From positions 1-64,000 of the forward strand of contig CAMWJF010000017.1 of the NCBI GenBank assembly GCA_947174505.1: a DNA stretch of 64,000 nt, read 5' to 3'. Under the pieces are notes generated by a model that saw only the letters and a program-made list of their open reading frames with translations, was not told the origin of the DNA and ran no database searches. The position numbers were made by a program, and so were the translations under genes. The stretch comes from an uncultured Lachnospiraceae bacterium (lineage in GTDB: Bacteria; Bacillota; Clostridia; Lachnospirales; Lachnospiraceae). Shown one piece after another: positions 50,512-60,803 of this stretch (position 1 is the first letter of the stretch; each line of letters starts with the position of its first letter).

Positions 50512-52578
50512 ATGCCTGATTTACAGAAATTATTTCCGGAATACACGGGCAGCAAAATTGCAATATACGGATTAGGAGTGGAGACAGAGCGGGTTCTCAG
50601 CGAAATAAGAGAAACGTTTCAGGTAATCGGACTGTTGGACAGCTATCAGAGCAGTGGCTGCCTGTATGGGAAACCAATTATTTCCATAGAAAAAGCAGTT
50701 GCAGAGCCGGTCAGGATGATTCTGGTCGTGGCACGACCGGGGTCATGCCGAGCAATCGCCAGACGGATTGGCGGAATATGCAGGGAAAGGCAGATTGCCC
50801 TGTTCGACACAAGGGGTAATGATCTCTGCGACATGAGGCGCGTCGTATATGATTTTAAAAAATTACCGGGCTATACGAAGAGCCAGATCATGCAGGAAGC
50901 CTTGATGTATGATGCTGTCAGCTTTGATTTGTTTGACACATTGATTATGCGTCAGGTGCTGTTACCGGGAGATGTTTTCGAGCTGGTAGATGACAGGCTG
51001 AGGCAGCATGGAATCATGATAGATGACTTTCCGGCCAAACGGACGGCGAGTGAAAAGGAGTTGTCCAGAGAACGTGCACCAAGGCTTTCTGAAATTTATT
51101 TTCACATGAAAAACACCTATCAAATACCAGAGATTGAGCCGGAACAAATGGCAGTGTTGGAGTGGGAGATTGATTGCGGGTTGGTGATTCCGCGCAGGGA
51201 GGTATGCAGGCTGTTATCAGATTTGGAGGCGCGGGGGAAGAAAGTTTATATTGTATCTGATTCCTATTATAATAAGAAGCAGATTGTGCGCATATTGAAG
51301 AAATGTGGAATTACGCACTATACAGATGTTTTTGTTTCCTGTGAATACGGAGTGGGAAAAACCCAGGGACTTTTTCATGAATTTAAGGAGATAACGGATG
51401 CTTGGTCATATCTTCATATCGGGGATGATGTGTTGGCGGATGTGGAAAGCGCTGAAAAGAATGGTATCAGGGCATGCCACATCTACAGCGGCATGGATTT
51501 TCTCGAGTATACCGGATATATGGGATTATGGGATTATACAGAATATCTGTCAGACAAAATCAAAATAGGCATGTTTGTGGCTGATGTTTTTAACAGTCCG
51601 TTCCAGTTTGAGACAAAGGAACATCAGATTGCCGTTCATACGGCGTATGATATCGGCTATGTTTTTTTTGCACCCATGATCTGCGATTTTGTCTTATGGT
51701 TCCGTGAACAGGTGGAAAGATACCGGCTTGAAAATATACTTTTTTGTGCCAGAGATGGCTATCTGGTCAAGCAGCTGTATGATGAACTGTGCAATCAGAT
51801 CTCTTCCGTCTATTTTTTGACGTCGCGGATGGCAGCAATCCGGGCTGGGATGGAGGATGAGTCAGATATTCGGTATGTGGGAGATATGAAGTTCAGCGGC
51901 AGTCTGTTTAGGCAGCTTGAGGAACGGTTTGGAATTCAAGTCAGTTCGGCGCAGGGACAGAGGGACGGGCATGTTAAGTTGCTGGATTATGCGCAGGAAA
52001 TTTTTGACCGGACGACTGTCAGCAGGAGGAATTATCGTACATATATTGAACGGTTGGACTTAAAAAAGGGGGAGACCGGCTTTTTTGATTTTGTGGCAAA
52101 GGGAACGACCCAGATGTATATGGGTAGACTGATGGAACAGCATTTGAAAGGAATCTATTTTTTGCGTCTGGATAAGGAGCAGATGCAAGGGAAAGATTTG
52201 GATATTGTTTCCTTCTATGATACAGAAGAAATGAACAATAGTGTAATTTTTCGTGACTATTATATCCTTGAGACAATGCTGACGGCACCAATGCCATCAG
52301 TTAGGGAGTTTGACGAAAACGGGAAGCCTGTGTATGCGGAGGAAACCAGAAGAGAGAGCGACATCAGGTGTTTTCAGGAAGCACAGGAGGGGATCAGGGG
52401 ATACTTCAGGGAGTACCTGAAGCTGTGCCCCATATCTGCCAGGAGGACTAATAAAAAGCTGGATGAGCTTATTCTGACATTAATCCACGGAATGGAAATT
52501 ACAGACAATGATTTCTTGAGTTTGAAGGTGGAGGATCCGTTTTTTAACCGCGTGACAGATATAACAGATATGCTGTAG
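50512..52578 (+). CDS. HAD-superfamily hydrolase (COG5610-type) with N-terminal Rossmann-like domain
   Basis: A 688-residue protein, last gene of the cluster. Residues 1-110 are the shared domain (KIAIYGLGVETERVLSEI, GLLDSYQSSG, ILVVARPGS). Residues 140-345 are a HAD domain: AVSFDLFDTLIMRQVLLPG (DxxxT nucleophile), GKKVYIVSDSYYNKKQIV and YLHIGDDVLADVESAEKNGI. Residues 380-688 form a second conserved part (YVFFAPMICDFVLWF, ILFCARDGYLVKQLYDEL, FFDFVAKGTTQMYMGRL). COG5610-like proteins are typical of clostridial polysaccharide loci. The enzymatic role is unknown; the HAD core looks intact. Confidence 0.82.
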   Translation: MPDLQKLFPEYTGSKIAIYGLGVETERVLSEIRETFQVIGLLDSYQSSGCLYGKPIISIEKAVAEPVRMILVVARPGSCRAIARRIGGICRERQIALFDTRGNDLCDMRRVVYDFKKLPGYTKSQIMQEALMYDAVSFDLFDTLIMRQVLLPGDVFELVDDRLRQHGIMIDDFPAKRTASEKELSRERAPRLSEIYFHMKNTYQIPEIEPEQMAVLEWEIDCGLVIPRREVCRLLSDLEARGKKVYIVSDSYYNKKQIVRILKKCGITHYTDVFVSCEYGVGKTQGLFHEFKEITDAWSYLHIGDDVLADVESAEKNGIRACHIYSGMDFLEYTGYMGLWDYTEYLSDKIKIGMFVADVFNSPFQFETKEHQIAVHTAYDIGYVFFAPMICDFVLWFREQVERYRLENILFCARDGYLVKQLYDELCNQISSVYFLTSRMAAIRAGMEDESDIRYVGDMKFSGSLFRQLEERFGIQVSSAQGQRDGHVKLLDYAQEIFDRTTVSRRNYRTYIERLDLKKGETGFFDFVAKGTTQMYMGRLMEQHLKGIYFLRLDKEQMQGKDLDIVSFYDTEEMNNSVIFRDYYILETMLTAPMPSVREFDENGKPVYAEETRRESDIRCFQEAQEGIRGYFREYLKLCPISARRTNKKLDELILTLIHGMEITDNDFLSLKVEDPFFNRVTDITDML

Positions 52579-52664
52579 TTTTATAATGATAGAAAAAGAA
52601 GAAATCAATGCCATTTCAAAGTAGGTGAAAATCTGCTAAAATTATTCTAAAAATATATTGGAAG

Positions 52665-52710
52665 CCGCCCCCTCTCATGTTACACTAAGAACATAGCAGG
52701 GGCGGTTTTT
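52665..52710 (+). terminator. Terminator of the glycan cluster
   Basis: CCGCCCC (52665-52671) pairs with GGGGCGG (52699-52705), with an inner ATGTT/AACAT stem, followed by TTTTT. It ends the plus-strand cluster 87 nt after the last stop codon. Confidence 0.85.
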
Positions 52711-52848
52711 CTGTTGCTGTTTACACCGAATTATCAAAAGATGTAAAAGCCGGATGGGGTGTGAATGATAACAGATATGGAGAAGGTGTCGGAACCGTCC
52801 TGATAAATGTGTGCAGCTTGAAGAGCGGACTGCAGAATGGAGGATGGC

Positions 52849-55131
52849 ATGACAGCAGAAAAAATCAAAGAGATCGTTTCACAGATGACGCTGGAGGAAA
52901 AAGCTTCTATGTGTTCAGGCGCGGATTTCTGGCATACGGAGGCGGTGGAGCGGTTGGGGATTCCCGCCAGCATGGTGTCGGACGGGCCGCACGGCCTGCG
53001 CAAGCAGGATCAGGAGGGCGACCATTTGGGGGTGAATGACAGTATCAAGGCGGTATGTTTTCCGGCAGGCTGCGGTACGGCAGCTTCTTTTAACAGGGAG
53101 CTGATTCAGCAGATGGGGGAGACGTTAGGCGAGGAGTGTCAGGCAGAGGGCGTGAGCGTGATACTCGGACCGGCGGTGAACATTAAAAGATCTCCTCTTT
53201 GCGGGCGTAACTTTGAATATTATTCCGAGGATCCTCTTGTGGCGAGCGAGATGGCGGGTGCGCTGATCCACGGCGTACAGAGTAAAAATGTGGGAACCAG
53301 CATTAAGCATTTTTTGGCGAACAATCAGGAGACAAGGCGAATGACCTCGGATTCCAGGATCGGGGAGAGATCCCTGCATGAGATTTATCTGGCGGCTTTC
53401 GAGGGCCCGGTGAAAAAGGAAAAACCGTGGACGGTGATGTGCTCCTACAATAAAATCAATGGCACTTATGCGGCGGAAAACCACAAATATCTGACGGAGG
53501 TGCTTCGTGACGAGTGGGGCTTTGACGGTTATGTGATGAGTGACTGGGGCGCGGTCAACAGTCGTGTAAAGGATCTGCAGGCAGGACTGGATCTGGAGAT
53601 GCCCTCCTCGAACGGGTTCAACGACAGGCTGATCGTGGGTGCGGTACAGAGCGGCGAGCTCCCGGAAAAAGTTCTGGACGCTGCGGTGGCGCGTATTTTG
53701 AACATTGTTTTCCGCTTTGAGGAAAACAGGGATAAGAATGCGGTATTTGACAGGGATAAGGATCACGAGATGGCGCGCAGGGTGGCGCAGGAGACGATCG
53801 TTCTTTTGAAAAACGAGGGTGTATTGCCTTTGGCTGAACAGGATGAGATTGCTTTTATCGGAAAGTACGCAAAGACGCCCCGCTATCAGGGCGGCGGCAG
53901 CTCCCATATCAACAGCCATAAGGTGACTTCGGCATTGGATGCGGTCTGTGGCATGGCGAACGTGGCTTATGCACAGGGCTTTGACGACAAAGAGGATAAA
54001 ACCGATGAAAAGCTCCTTGCGGAGGCGTTGGAGACGGCGAAAAAGGCGAAAGTCGCGGTTATTTTTGCGGGGCTTCCGGATGCTTTTGAGTCGGAAGGCT
54101 TTGACCGTGCGCATATGCGGATGCCGGACTGCCAGAATGAATTGATCTCGAAAGTGGCGGCGGTACAGCCGAACACCATCGTGGTGCTGCACAACGGATC
54201 TCCCGTGGAGATGCCCTGGGTGAACGAGGTGAAGGGCATTGTGGAAGCGTATCTTAGCGGTCAGGCGGTGGGCGGCGCGGTCTGCGATATTCTGTTCGGC
54301 AGGGTGAATCCCAGCGCCAAACTGCCGGAGACGTTCCCGCTTAAACTGGAGGATAACCCGTCCTATCTTTTCTACATCGGAGAAAGGGATAAGGTAGAGT
54401 ACCGTGAGGGTATTTTTGTAGGATACCGTTATTACGATAAGAAGAAAATGGAGGTGCTTTTCCCCTTCGGACATGGGCTCTCCTACACAACCTTTGCGTA
54501 TTCCAATCTGACAACCGACAAGGATCAGATGAAGGACGCCGATTGTATGACGGTGTCGGTGGATGTGACCAATACGGGTAAGATGGCCGGCAAAGAGGTG
54601 GTGCAGCTCTATGTGGCGGATAAGGAGAGCACGGTGATTCGGCCACTGAAGGAGCTGAAGGGTTTTGAGAAGGTGGAGCTTGCGCCGGGAGAGACGAAGA
54701 CGGTGACCTTTACGCTGGATAAGAGGGCGTTTGCTTATTACAGTGTGAAGCTGCAGGACTGGCATGTGGAGACGGGCGTTTTCGATATTATGATCGGCAG
54801 ATCCTCCCGGGATATAGTACTGACAAAGGAGGTTACGGTGGAATCTACAGTAAAGATTCCTTTCGTGTACACAACGGATACCACGATGGGCGACGTGCTT
54901 AAGGATCCCCGTGCGCGGGAGATTGTGAAAGAGCTTCTCAAGTTTGATATTTTCGGCGGAGAACAGGGAAAGGCGGAGAGCGATGCTGCTAACGAAGCCA
55001 TATCCAGTGAAATGACGGCAGCCATGGCGAAGTATATGCCTCTGCGGGGGGTGCTCAGCTTTGGGGCCGGAATGAATATGGCGGATATACAGGAGATTGT
55101 AGATAAACTGAATGCGCTGGAGGAAAGTTAA
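52849..55131 (+). CDS. Glycoside hydrolase family 3 beta-glucosidase
   Basis: A 760-residue protein with GGAGG before the ATG at 52849. The GH3 N-domain has MVSDGPHGLRKQ, ILGPAVNIKRSPLCGRNFEYYSEDP, SIKHFLANNQETRR and YVMSDWGAVNSR, in which SDW carries the nucleophilic Asp (about residue 231). The GH3 C-domain (about 315-540) has KYAKTPRYQGGGSSHIN, and a fibronectin-III-like domain follows (about 570-650, VDVTNTGKMAGKEVVQLYV). No signal peptide, so it acts inside the cell on imported oligosaccharides. An extra 80-residue C-terminal tail follows the usual end. No transporter is adjacent. Confidence 0.92.
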   Translation: MTAEKIKEIVSQMTLEEKASMCSGADFWHTEAVERLGIPASMVSDGPHGLRKQDQEGDHLGVNDSIKAVCFPAGCGTAASFNRELIQQMGETLGEECQAEGVSVILGPAVNIKRSPLCGRNFEYYSEDPLVASEMAGALIHGVQSKNVGTSIKHFLANNQETRRMTSDSRIGERSLHEIYLAAFEGPVKKEKPWTVMCSYNKINGTYAAENHKYLTEVLRDEWGFDGYVMSDWGAVNSRVKDLQAGLDLEMPSSNGFNDRLIVGAVQSGELPEKVLDAAVARILNIVFRFEENRDKNAVFDRDKDHEMARRVAQETIVLLKNEGVLPLAEQDEIAFIGKYAKTPRYQGGGSSHINSHKVTSALDAVCGMANVAYAQGFDDKEDKTDEKLLAEALETAKKAKVAVIFAGLPDAFESEGFDRAHMRMPDCQNELISKVAAVQPNTIVVLHNGSPVEMPWVNEVKGIVEAYLSGQAVGGAVCDILFGRVNPSAKLPETFPLKLEDNPSYLFYIGERDKVEYREGIFVGYRYYDKKKMEVLFPFGHGLSYTTFAYSNLTTDKDQMKDADCMTVSVDVTNTGKMAGKEVVQLYVADKESTVIRPLKELKGFEKVELAPGETKTVTFTLDKRAFAYYSVKLQDWHVETGVFDIMIGRSSRDIVLTKEVTVESTVKIPFVYTTDTTMGDVLKDPRAREIVKELLKFDIFGGEQGKAESDAANEAISSEMTAAMAKYMPLRGVLSFGAGMNMADIQEIVDKLNALEES

Positions 55132-55212
55132 GGGCTTTGCGCTGCATGACGCGTCTGCACCGGGAACAAAAGGCGCAGGATACTATGAAAATAAGGAACA
55201 GGAGGGGGAAAG

Positions 55213-56112
55213 GTGTCTGGTATGGGATTTACAGACGTAAGAGGAAAGCGGCTGCAGGCTGTGGCGTTGACTTTGGGCGTCGTACTTGTGCTGTGCGGAC
55301 CTTTCCCCGGCGGGAGAATTGTCTGTGAGGCGAAGGAGACAGGGGCGGCAGCCACAGTCAAACAGGAGATACGCACGGCTGACAGAGAGGAAAAAGAGGT
55401 CATTGCGTTTGTCACCGCATATCGGAAAGCGCTTTCGCCGGAAGGACTTGACACACTGGCAGATTATGTGGATGATCCGGAGGATGAGGACTTTCAGGAA
55501 GACCTTTTACGGAATCAGGTGATGTTTAAGCTGGGTGTTAAAGGCTGGGAAAACATTAAGGTCGTTGTGTGCCCGATGTCCGACGGGAACCACTGGGTTG
55601 CTTCGGTGAGCGGCGATTTACTCACGGAAAATTTTGATTTCGGGATACCGGGCCTGAATGTGGTGCTGGTCGGCAGAAATGAAGAGGGAGAACTGAAAAT
55701 TGTGTCAGATAATGCATCGGAGTATTCAGACACATTCCTTACGGAAGTGCGGGAGCTTTATCTGTCAGATGAAATGCAGGCGCATTCCATTGAGATTGCC
55801 GCGGCGTACAATGAGCTGCTTGTGGAGCATTCGGAAGTGATCGAGTGGGCGGAGAGTACAAATATGGCGGTCGAGGAAGAGCTGGGAAAGATGCTGGAAG
55901 AGAGACTCTCCGCGAAGGCGGATTCTGCGAAAGAAAAGTCCGAGGGAAAGAAAGGCAGCTATACCGTAAGAAAAGGCGACTGCCTCTGGCACATCGCCCA
56001 AGAACACTTAGGAGACGGAATGCGCTGGGGCAGCCTTTATGAGCGTAACAAAGATGTAATCGGAGATAACCCGGATCTGCTGTATGTGGGGATTACATTA
56101 CAACTCGACTAG
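55213..56112 (+). CDS. Secreted protein with C-terminal LysM domain
   Basis: A 299-residue protein; the GTG at 55213 lies 7 nt after GGAGG. Residues 10-40 are a signal peptide (LQAVALTLGVVLVLCGPF). The middle (about 55-230) is unrecognised, acidic and helical in its second half. Residues 250-299 are a LysM domain (YTVRKGDCLWHIAQEHLGDG, SLYERNKDVIGDNPDLLYVG, ITLQL), which binds peptidoglycan. A wall-associated role is likely; the effector part is unknown. Confidence 0.82.
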   Translation: MSGMGFTDVRGKRLQAVALTLGVVLVLCGPFPGGRIVCEAKETGAAATVKQEIRTADREEKEVIAFVTAYRKALSPEGLDTLADYVDDPEDEDFQEDLLRNQVMFKLGVKGWENIKVVVCPMSDGNHWVASVSGDLLTENFDFGIPGLNVVLVGRNEEGELKIVSDNASEYSDTFLTEVRELYLSDEMQAHSIEIAAAYNELLVEHSEVIEWAESTNMAVEEELGKMLEERLSAKADSAKEKSEGKKGSYTVRKGDCLWHIAQEHLGDGMRWGSLYERNKDVIGDNPDLLYVGITLQLD

Positions 56113-56193
56113 GAGACTGAGAAACGCTGTTTAAAGACTGTATTAGTATTGGGAAAACAGCGGAACGCATCACAACTGTATATTAATTGTGCG

Positions 56194-56244
56194 AAGGGCA
56201 TAATCATAAGCAGATCCTTGCGCGTCTGCGTTGATTATGCCCTT
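56194..56244. terminator. Long hairpin between convergent genes
   Basis: AAGGGCATAATCA (56194-56206) pairs perfectly with TGATTATGCCCTT (56232-56244), with an inner GCAGA/TCTGC stem. It lies between the LysM gene and pyrG, which converge. U-tracts are weak, but place and stability suit a bidirectional terminator. Confidence 0.6.
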
Positions 56245-56277
56245 TGTACAATCTCAATAACCAAAGATGAGATTTTA

Positions 56278-57885
56278 TTAATTATTTTTATATGCGAGCG
56301 CCGCCTCCACAAACCCTTTAAAGAGCGGATGCGGTCTGTTCGGCCGGGATTTTAATTCCGGGTGTGCCTGCGTCGCCACAAAGAAGGGGTGATCTGTCAG
56401 CTCGCACATTTCCACAATACGTCCGTCGGGAGAAAGCCCGGAAAGGCACATCCCCTTTTCGGTGAGCACGGCGCGGTAGTCATTATTGACCTCATAACGG
56501 TGTCTGTGTCTTTCGTGGATGGTTTCCTCGCCGTAAAGTGCATACGCCTTTGACGACTTGTCCAGCGCGCAGGGATAGGAGCCGAGACGAAGGGTGCCGC
56601 CGATATCCTCCACGCCATTCTGGTCAGGCATCAGCGCGATTACGGGATGGGTGGTGGAAGGCGCCAGCTCAATGCTGTGCGCATCGTTGTAACCAATCAC
56701 ATTTCTGACAAATTCCACAATAGCTAACTGCATGCCGAGACACAGTCCCAGGAAAGGCACTTTATGTTCCCTGGCATAAGTAATGGCTTCGATTTTGCCC
56801 TCAATGCCCCGGTCGCCGAAGCCGCCGGGCACCAGAATGCCGTTTACATCGTTAAAGAGGGAATCCACGTTGTCCTTGGTGACAGTCTCGGAATCCACCC
56901 ATTTAATATCTACCACGCAGTGGTGGGAAATGCCGCCGTGCTTCAATGCCTCCACCACACTGATATAAGCGTCGTGAAGCTGTGTATATTTGCCTACAAG
57001 GGCAACAGTGACAGAATCGGTAGGTGTGCGGAGGGATTCCACCATAGCCTTCCAGTCGGCCAGATCAGGCTCCGGGCAGTCCAGTTTCAGACACTCGCAG
57101 GCCACCTGTGCCAGATGTTCTTTTTCCATGGCAAGGGGCGCCTCATACAAGTGCTCCACATCCAGATTTTGTAAAACACGGTTGTTCGGAACATTACAAA
57201 ACAGCGCGATTTTGTCCTTTATGCCCTGATCCAGAGGATGCTCGCTGCGGCAGACGATAATGTCGGGCTGGATACCCATGCCCTGCAAATCCTTGACACT
57301 GGCCTGAGTCGGTTTTGTCTTCAATTCCTGCGAGGCGCTTAAGTAAGGGATCAGCGTCACGTGGATCAGAATCGCGTTCTCCCGCCCCACCTCGTGCTGG
57401 AACTGGCGGATGGACTCCAGGAAAGGCTGGCTTTCGATATCGCCTACGGTGCCGCCAACCTCGATAATGGCGATACGGGTCTCCTGATCCGTAAAGTTCC
57501 GGTAAAATCTGCTTTTTATTTCGTTTGTTATATGAGGGATCACCTGAACGGTACCGCCGCCGTAATCACCCCGGCGTTCCTTCTGCAGCACAGACCAGTA
57601 CACCTTGCCTGTGGTCACATTGGAGTTCTTGTCCAGATTTTCGTCGATAAAACGCTCGTAATGCCCCAGATCCAGGTCTGTCTCGGTGCCGTCCTCGGTG
57701 ACGAACACTTCGCCGTGCTGGATAGGGTTCATGGTTCCCGGGTCGATATTAATGTAGGGATCAAATTTCTGCATGGTTACCTTGTAACCGCGCGCCTTTA
57801 AGAGTCTTCCCAGAGATGCCGCCGTGATGCCCTTGCCGAGACCCGAAACAACGCCCCCCGTGACGAATACATATTTTACTGCCAT
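56278..57885 (-). CDS. pyrG: CTP synthase
   Basis: A 535-residue protein, the standard length, starting at the ATG at 57885 ([20 protein letters not shown]) after GGAAAAGGCAG; the longer frame to 57948 is not needed. The synthase domain has [14 protein letters not shown] and [17 protein letters not shown]. The class I glutamine amidotransferase domain (about 295-535) has [12 protein letters not shown], the nucleophile in [11 protein letters not shown] and [12 protein letters not shown]. It makes CTP from UTP, ATP and glutamine. The leader has a stem followed by a T-run, which could be the CTP-sensing attenuator known for this gene in Firmicutes. Confidence 0.97.
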   Translation of the reverse strand: MAVKYVFVTGGVVSGLGKGITAASLGRLLKARGYKVTMQKFDPYINIDPGTMNPIQHGEVFVTEDGTETDLDLGHYERFIDENLDKNSNVTTGKVYWSVLQKERRGDYGGGTVQVIPHITNEIKSRFYRNFTDQETRIAIIEVGGTVGDIESQPFLESIRQFQHEVGRENAILIHVTLIPYLSASQELKTKPTQASVKDLQGMGIQPDIIVCRSEHPLDQGIKDKIALFCNVPNNRVLQNLDVEHLYEAPLAMEKEHLAQVACECLKLDCPEPDLADWKAMVESLRTPTDSVTVALVGKYTQLHDAYISVVEALKHGGISHHCVVDIKWVDSETVTKDNVDSLFNDVNGILVPGGFGDRGIEGKIEAITYAREHKVPFLGLCLGMQLAIVEFVRNVIGYNDAHSIELAPSTTHPVIALMPDQNGVEDIGGTLRLGSYPCALDKSSKAYALYGEETIHERHRHRYEVNNDYRAVLTEKGMCLSGLSPDGRIVEMCELTDHPFFVATQAHPELKSRPNRPHPLFKGFVEAALAYKNN

Positions 57886-57914
57886 CTGCCTTTTCCTTTC
57901 TAAAAATACGAAAA

Positions 57915-57941
57915 GGAACTGCTCAGTGCCTTCACAGTTCC
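57915..57941 (-). promoter_or_regulatory. Possible pyrG leader attenuator
   Basis: On the minus strand GGAACTG and CAGTTCC (57941-57935 and 57921-57915) form a 7-bp stem followed by TTTTCG, ending 29 nt before the pyrG start codon. B. subtilis pyrG uses a leader terminator and G-addition at a 5'-GGG start when CTP is low. Here the stem begins with GG, but the transcript start is unknown. Confidence 0.45.
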
Positions 57942-57942
57942 T

Positions 57943-58038
57943 ATGCAAAATTCATTTAAAAATCTTCGCTCCGCTTCGGTCCGTTCTAATCAAGCGCCAC
58001 TGGCGCTTAGAACCGTCTCCGACGATGGAATTTTGCAT
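57943..58038. repeat. 96-bp palindromic (MITE-like) element between pyrG and ftsH
   Basis: Terminal 11-bp inverted repeats ATGCAAAATTC (57943-57953) and GAATTTTGCAT (58028-58038) enclose a second stem AAGCGCC...GGCGCTT with flanking GTTCTA/TAGAAC pairing. The whole element could fold into one long cruciform or RNA hairpin. No gene is inside. It lies upstream of both divergent genes. Confidence 0.6.
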
Positions 58039-58292
58039 TATTTAATCATGTTCTTACGGTCTCGGCAGTAAATGCTTCGACCTGTGCTGAATAGTTACCG
58101 TCAAAAACAATACACTGTTTATTATACAATGAAAAGAGAGGAAAAATCTACTCCAAAGGTCAAAAATTGTAAAAAAATTTATAATTCTTTTACACATGTG
58201 TTCAGAATTTCATAATTCCCTCATTGATTTATGATTTTTACTATTTTATAATGAGAGTATTGTATAAAGATGAAAGCGAGGATGCCTCTTTT
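58039..58292. promoter_or_regulatory. ftsH upstream region
   Basis: An AT-rich 254-nt stretch with no further gene. It should hold the ftsH promoter. The frame of ftsH is open back to 58224, but those codons lack a ribosome site, and the AT-rich part (TTTACTATTTTATAATG) near 58240 looks more like promoter DNA. Confidence 0.4.
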
Positions 58293-60632
58293 ATGGCAAA
58301 TACGGATAATGTAAATCAATATGATAACGGCGGAGGTTCTGGCTCCGGCGGACCGGGCGGCCCTGGAAATGGCGGCGGACCGGGCGGGCCCGGAGGAAGC
58401 AGCGGCGATCCGCGCAAGCAGAGCCTGATTATGCTGGTGGTGGCGGCGCTGATTACCCTGCTTTGCGTCAGTGTTTTTATGAAGATGCTGACGGGAGCCA
58501 CCAATCAGGAAATTTCTTACAATGAGTTTGTGAAGATGGTGGAGGATGGAAGGGTAAAAAGCGTACAGGTCGGCTCTGACCGTATTACGATCTATCCGAA
58601 AGCGGAGCAGAAGGATTCCGCCTTTCTCTATGCGTACGGTATGGGTGTAAATACCTATTACACCGGTAAGATGGAGGAGGATGATAAGCTGGCGGAGCGG
58701 CTTTTGCAGCATAATGTGGAGATGAAGAAGGAGGTTTCCGACAGCTCCAGTGTGATTATGACGGTGCTTCTGTATTATATTCTCCCGGTGCTTCTCATGT
58801 GGGGGCTTCTGAGCCTGCTGTTCCGGCGCATGGGTGGCAAAGGCGGGCCCATGGGTGTGGGTAAAAGTACGGCCAAGGCCTATGTGCAGAAGGAGACGGG
58901 CATCACCTTTCAGGATGTGGCCGGGGAGGACGAGGCGAAGGAGTCTCTGGTGGAGGTGGTAGACTTCCTGCATAATCCCGGCAAATATTCCAAGATCGGC
59001 GCGCGACTTCCCAAGGGTGCGCTCTTGGTGGGGCCTCCCGGTACGGGTAAGACGCTTCTGGCGAAGGCGGTGGCAGGCGAGGCGCATGTGCCTTTCTTTT
59101 CCCTGTCCGGCTCAGACTTTATTGAATTGTATGTGGGCGTAGGTGCGTCCCGTGTCCGTGACCTTTTTAAGGAGGCGGAGAAGAATGCGCCCTGTATCGT
59201 GTTTATTGACGAGATCGACGCCATCGGCAGAAGCCGGGATTCCAAGTACGGCGGTGGCAACGAAGAGCGGGAGCAGACACTCAACCAGCTTCTTTCCGAG
59301 ATGGACGGTTTCGACGGGAAAAAGGGCATTATCATTCTGGCGGCTACCAACAGGCCGGAAATTCTGGACAAGGCGCTGCTTCGTCCGGGGCGCTTCGACA
59401 GGCGGATCATCGTGGATAAGCCGGATTTGAAGGGGCGTGTGGAGATATTAAAGGTGCACTCCAAGGATGTGCTGATGGATGATTCGGTAGATCTGAATGA
59501 GATCGCGCTGGCGACCTCCGGGGCGGTCGGGTCCGATCTGGCGAACATGATTAATGAAGCGGCCATCAATGCCGTGAAGCTTGGCAGGGAGTATGTGAGT
59601 CAGAAGGATCTCTTTGACGCGGTGGAACAGGTGCTTGTGGGCAAGGAAAAGAAAGACCGCGTCATGAGCAAAGAGGAGCGCAAGATCGTCTCTTATCACG
59701 AGGTGGGCCATGCGCTTTTGAGCGCACTGCAGAAAAATTCTGAGCCGGTGCAGAAGATCACCATTGTGCCCCGTACCATGGGTGCGCTTGGCTATGTCAT
59801 GCATGTGCCGGAGGAGGAGAAGTATCTTGACACCGAGGCGGAGCTTCGTGACAGGCTTGTGAGCCTGCTCGGCGGGCGCGCGGCGGAGGAGATTGTTTTT
59901 GACACGGTTACCACGGGTGCGGCAAACGATATCGAGCAGGCCACGAGCATTGCAAGAAATATGATTACCCGCTTCGGCATGAGCAAGAAGTTCGGCCTGA
60001 TGGGTCTTGCCACGGTGGAAAGCCAGTATCTGGACGGCAGGGCGTCCCTGACCTGTTCTGATGTGACGGCGGCGGATATTGATTCCGAGGTAATGAAGCT
60101 GCTTCATGAGAGCTATAAGAAGGCGAAGAAGCTTCTGAAAGAAAATCGGGAGATCATGGATAAGCTGGCGGCGCATCTGATTGAGAAGGAAACCATCACG
60201 GGTAAAGAGTTTATGAAGATTTACCGCAGGGAGAAGGGTATTCCGGAGCCTGCGGAGGAGGAAGAAGGCGCGGGAACCAGGGAAGAAAAGGCGCCGCAGA
60301 AGGCGGAGCAGGAAAATGCCGTGAAGCCGGAGACGGCACCTATGGGTCAGATGCAGGGAGCGGCGAATCCTATGGGTCAGCCTCAGAGCCAGCCTGTAGG
60401 GAACTTCCAGATGCCGCCGACGGCAGGAGCCGTGCAGCAGGGCGGCGCGCAGATGCAGGGACAGCCGTGGCAGGGCGGAATGCCAAATGACGTGCAGGGA
60501 CAGCCCGGGGCGCAGAACGCAGGCAACACTGCGGTGCAGGACGGCGCACAGGCGCAGAGCCAGCAGCCCGCAGGGCCCAGGGGCTTATTCTCGCAGGCTC
60601 CCGATCCCGGACATTCTGCCGACGAAAAATAG
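58293..60632 (+). CDS. ftsH: ATP-dependent zinc metalloprotease FtsH
   Basis: A 779-residue protein; the ATG at 58293 ([12 protein letters not shown]) follows GCGAGGA at 10 nt. The N-terminus has an unusual glycine/proline-rich stretch (about 12-40) before the first membrane helix (about 44-64). The second helix is near 150-175. The AAA domain has Walker [20 protein letters not shown] (about 246), [17 protein letters not shown], Walker [16 protein letters not shown] and the SRH region [19 protein letters not shown]. The protease site is [10 protein letters not shown] (HExxH, about 468). The last 110 residues are a low-complexity tail rich in Gln, Pro, Gly and Met. It degrades misfolded membrane and regulatory proteins. 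Confidence 0.96.
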   Translation: MANTDNVNQYDNGGGSGSGGPGGPGNGGGPGGPGGSSGDPRKQSLIMLVVAALITLLCVSVFMKMLTGATNQEISYNEFVKMVEDGRVKSVQVGSDRITIYPKAEQKDSAFLYAYGMGVNTYYTGKMEEDDKLAERLLQHNVEMKKEVSDSSSVIMTVLLYYILPVLLMWGLLSLLFRRMGGKGGPMGVGKSTAKAYVQKETGITFQDVAGEDEAKESLVEVVDFLHNPGKYSKIGARLPKGALLVGPPGTGKTLLAKAVAGEAHVPFFSLSGSDFIELYVGVGASRVRDLFKEAEKNAPCIVFIDEIDAIGRSRDSKYGGGNEEREQTLNQLLSEMDGFDGKKGIIILAATNRPEILDKALLRPGRFDRRIIVDKPDLKGRVEILKVHSKDVLMDDSVDLNEIALATSGAVGSDLANMINEAAINAVKLGREYVSQKDLFDAVEQVLVGKEKKDRVMSKEERKIVSYHEVGHALLSALQKNSEPVQKITIVPRTMGALGYVMHVPEEEKYLDTEAELRDRLVSLLGGRAAEEIVFDTVTTGAANDIEQATSIARNMITRFGMSKKFGLMGLATVESQYLDGRASLTCSDVTAADIDSEVMKLLHESYKKAKKLLKENREIMDKLAAHLIEKETITGKEFMKIYRREKGIPEPAEEEEGAGTREEKAPQKAEQENAVKPETAPMGQMQGAANPMGQPQSQPVGNFQMPPTAGAVQQGGAQMQGQPWQGGMPNDVQGQPGAQNAGNTAVQDGAQAQSQQPAGPRGLFSQAPDPGHSADEK

Positions 60633-60716
60633 TGTGGTTTTGTAAGCGCCAAGTATGCCCCTCGTGCATTTTGTGTGTTTCGGATGTGACATGGAGCTGG
60701 ATATCGAATGGTTATG

Positions 60717-60757
60717 ACAAGGCATAGTCTGCGAAAGACTTTGCCTTGTTTTCTTTA
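60717..60757 (+). terminator. Terminator after ftsH
   Basis: ACAAGGCA (60717-60724) pairs with TGCCTTGT (60742-60749), and AGTCT pairs with AGACT inside it (loop GCGAA). TTTTCTTT follows. It ends ftsH transcripts before uvrC. Confidence 0.85.
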
Positions 60758-60803
60758 ACCGCCTCCTGTACAATAATGGGAGAAGAATGGTGAGGATTTT
60801 TGT

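Noticed and set aside
50297-50575. 92-codon frame starting MNNFFSPELDHF
   Set aside because: No ribosome site or domain; it overlaps the start of the well-supported HAD gene in another frame.
53125-54765. 546-codon open frame on the minus strand
   Set aside because: It lies wholly antisense to the GH3 gene, has arginine/histidine-rich composition of a shadow frame, no ribosome site and no domain.
58221-59087. 288-codon minus-strand frame opposite ftsH
   Set aside because: Histidine/arginine-rich shadow of the GC-rich ftsH codons; no family match.
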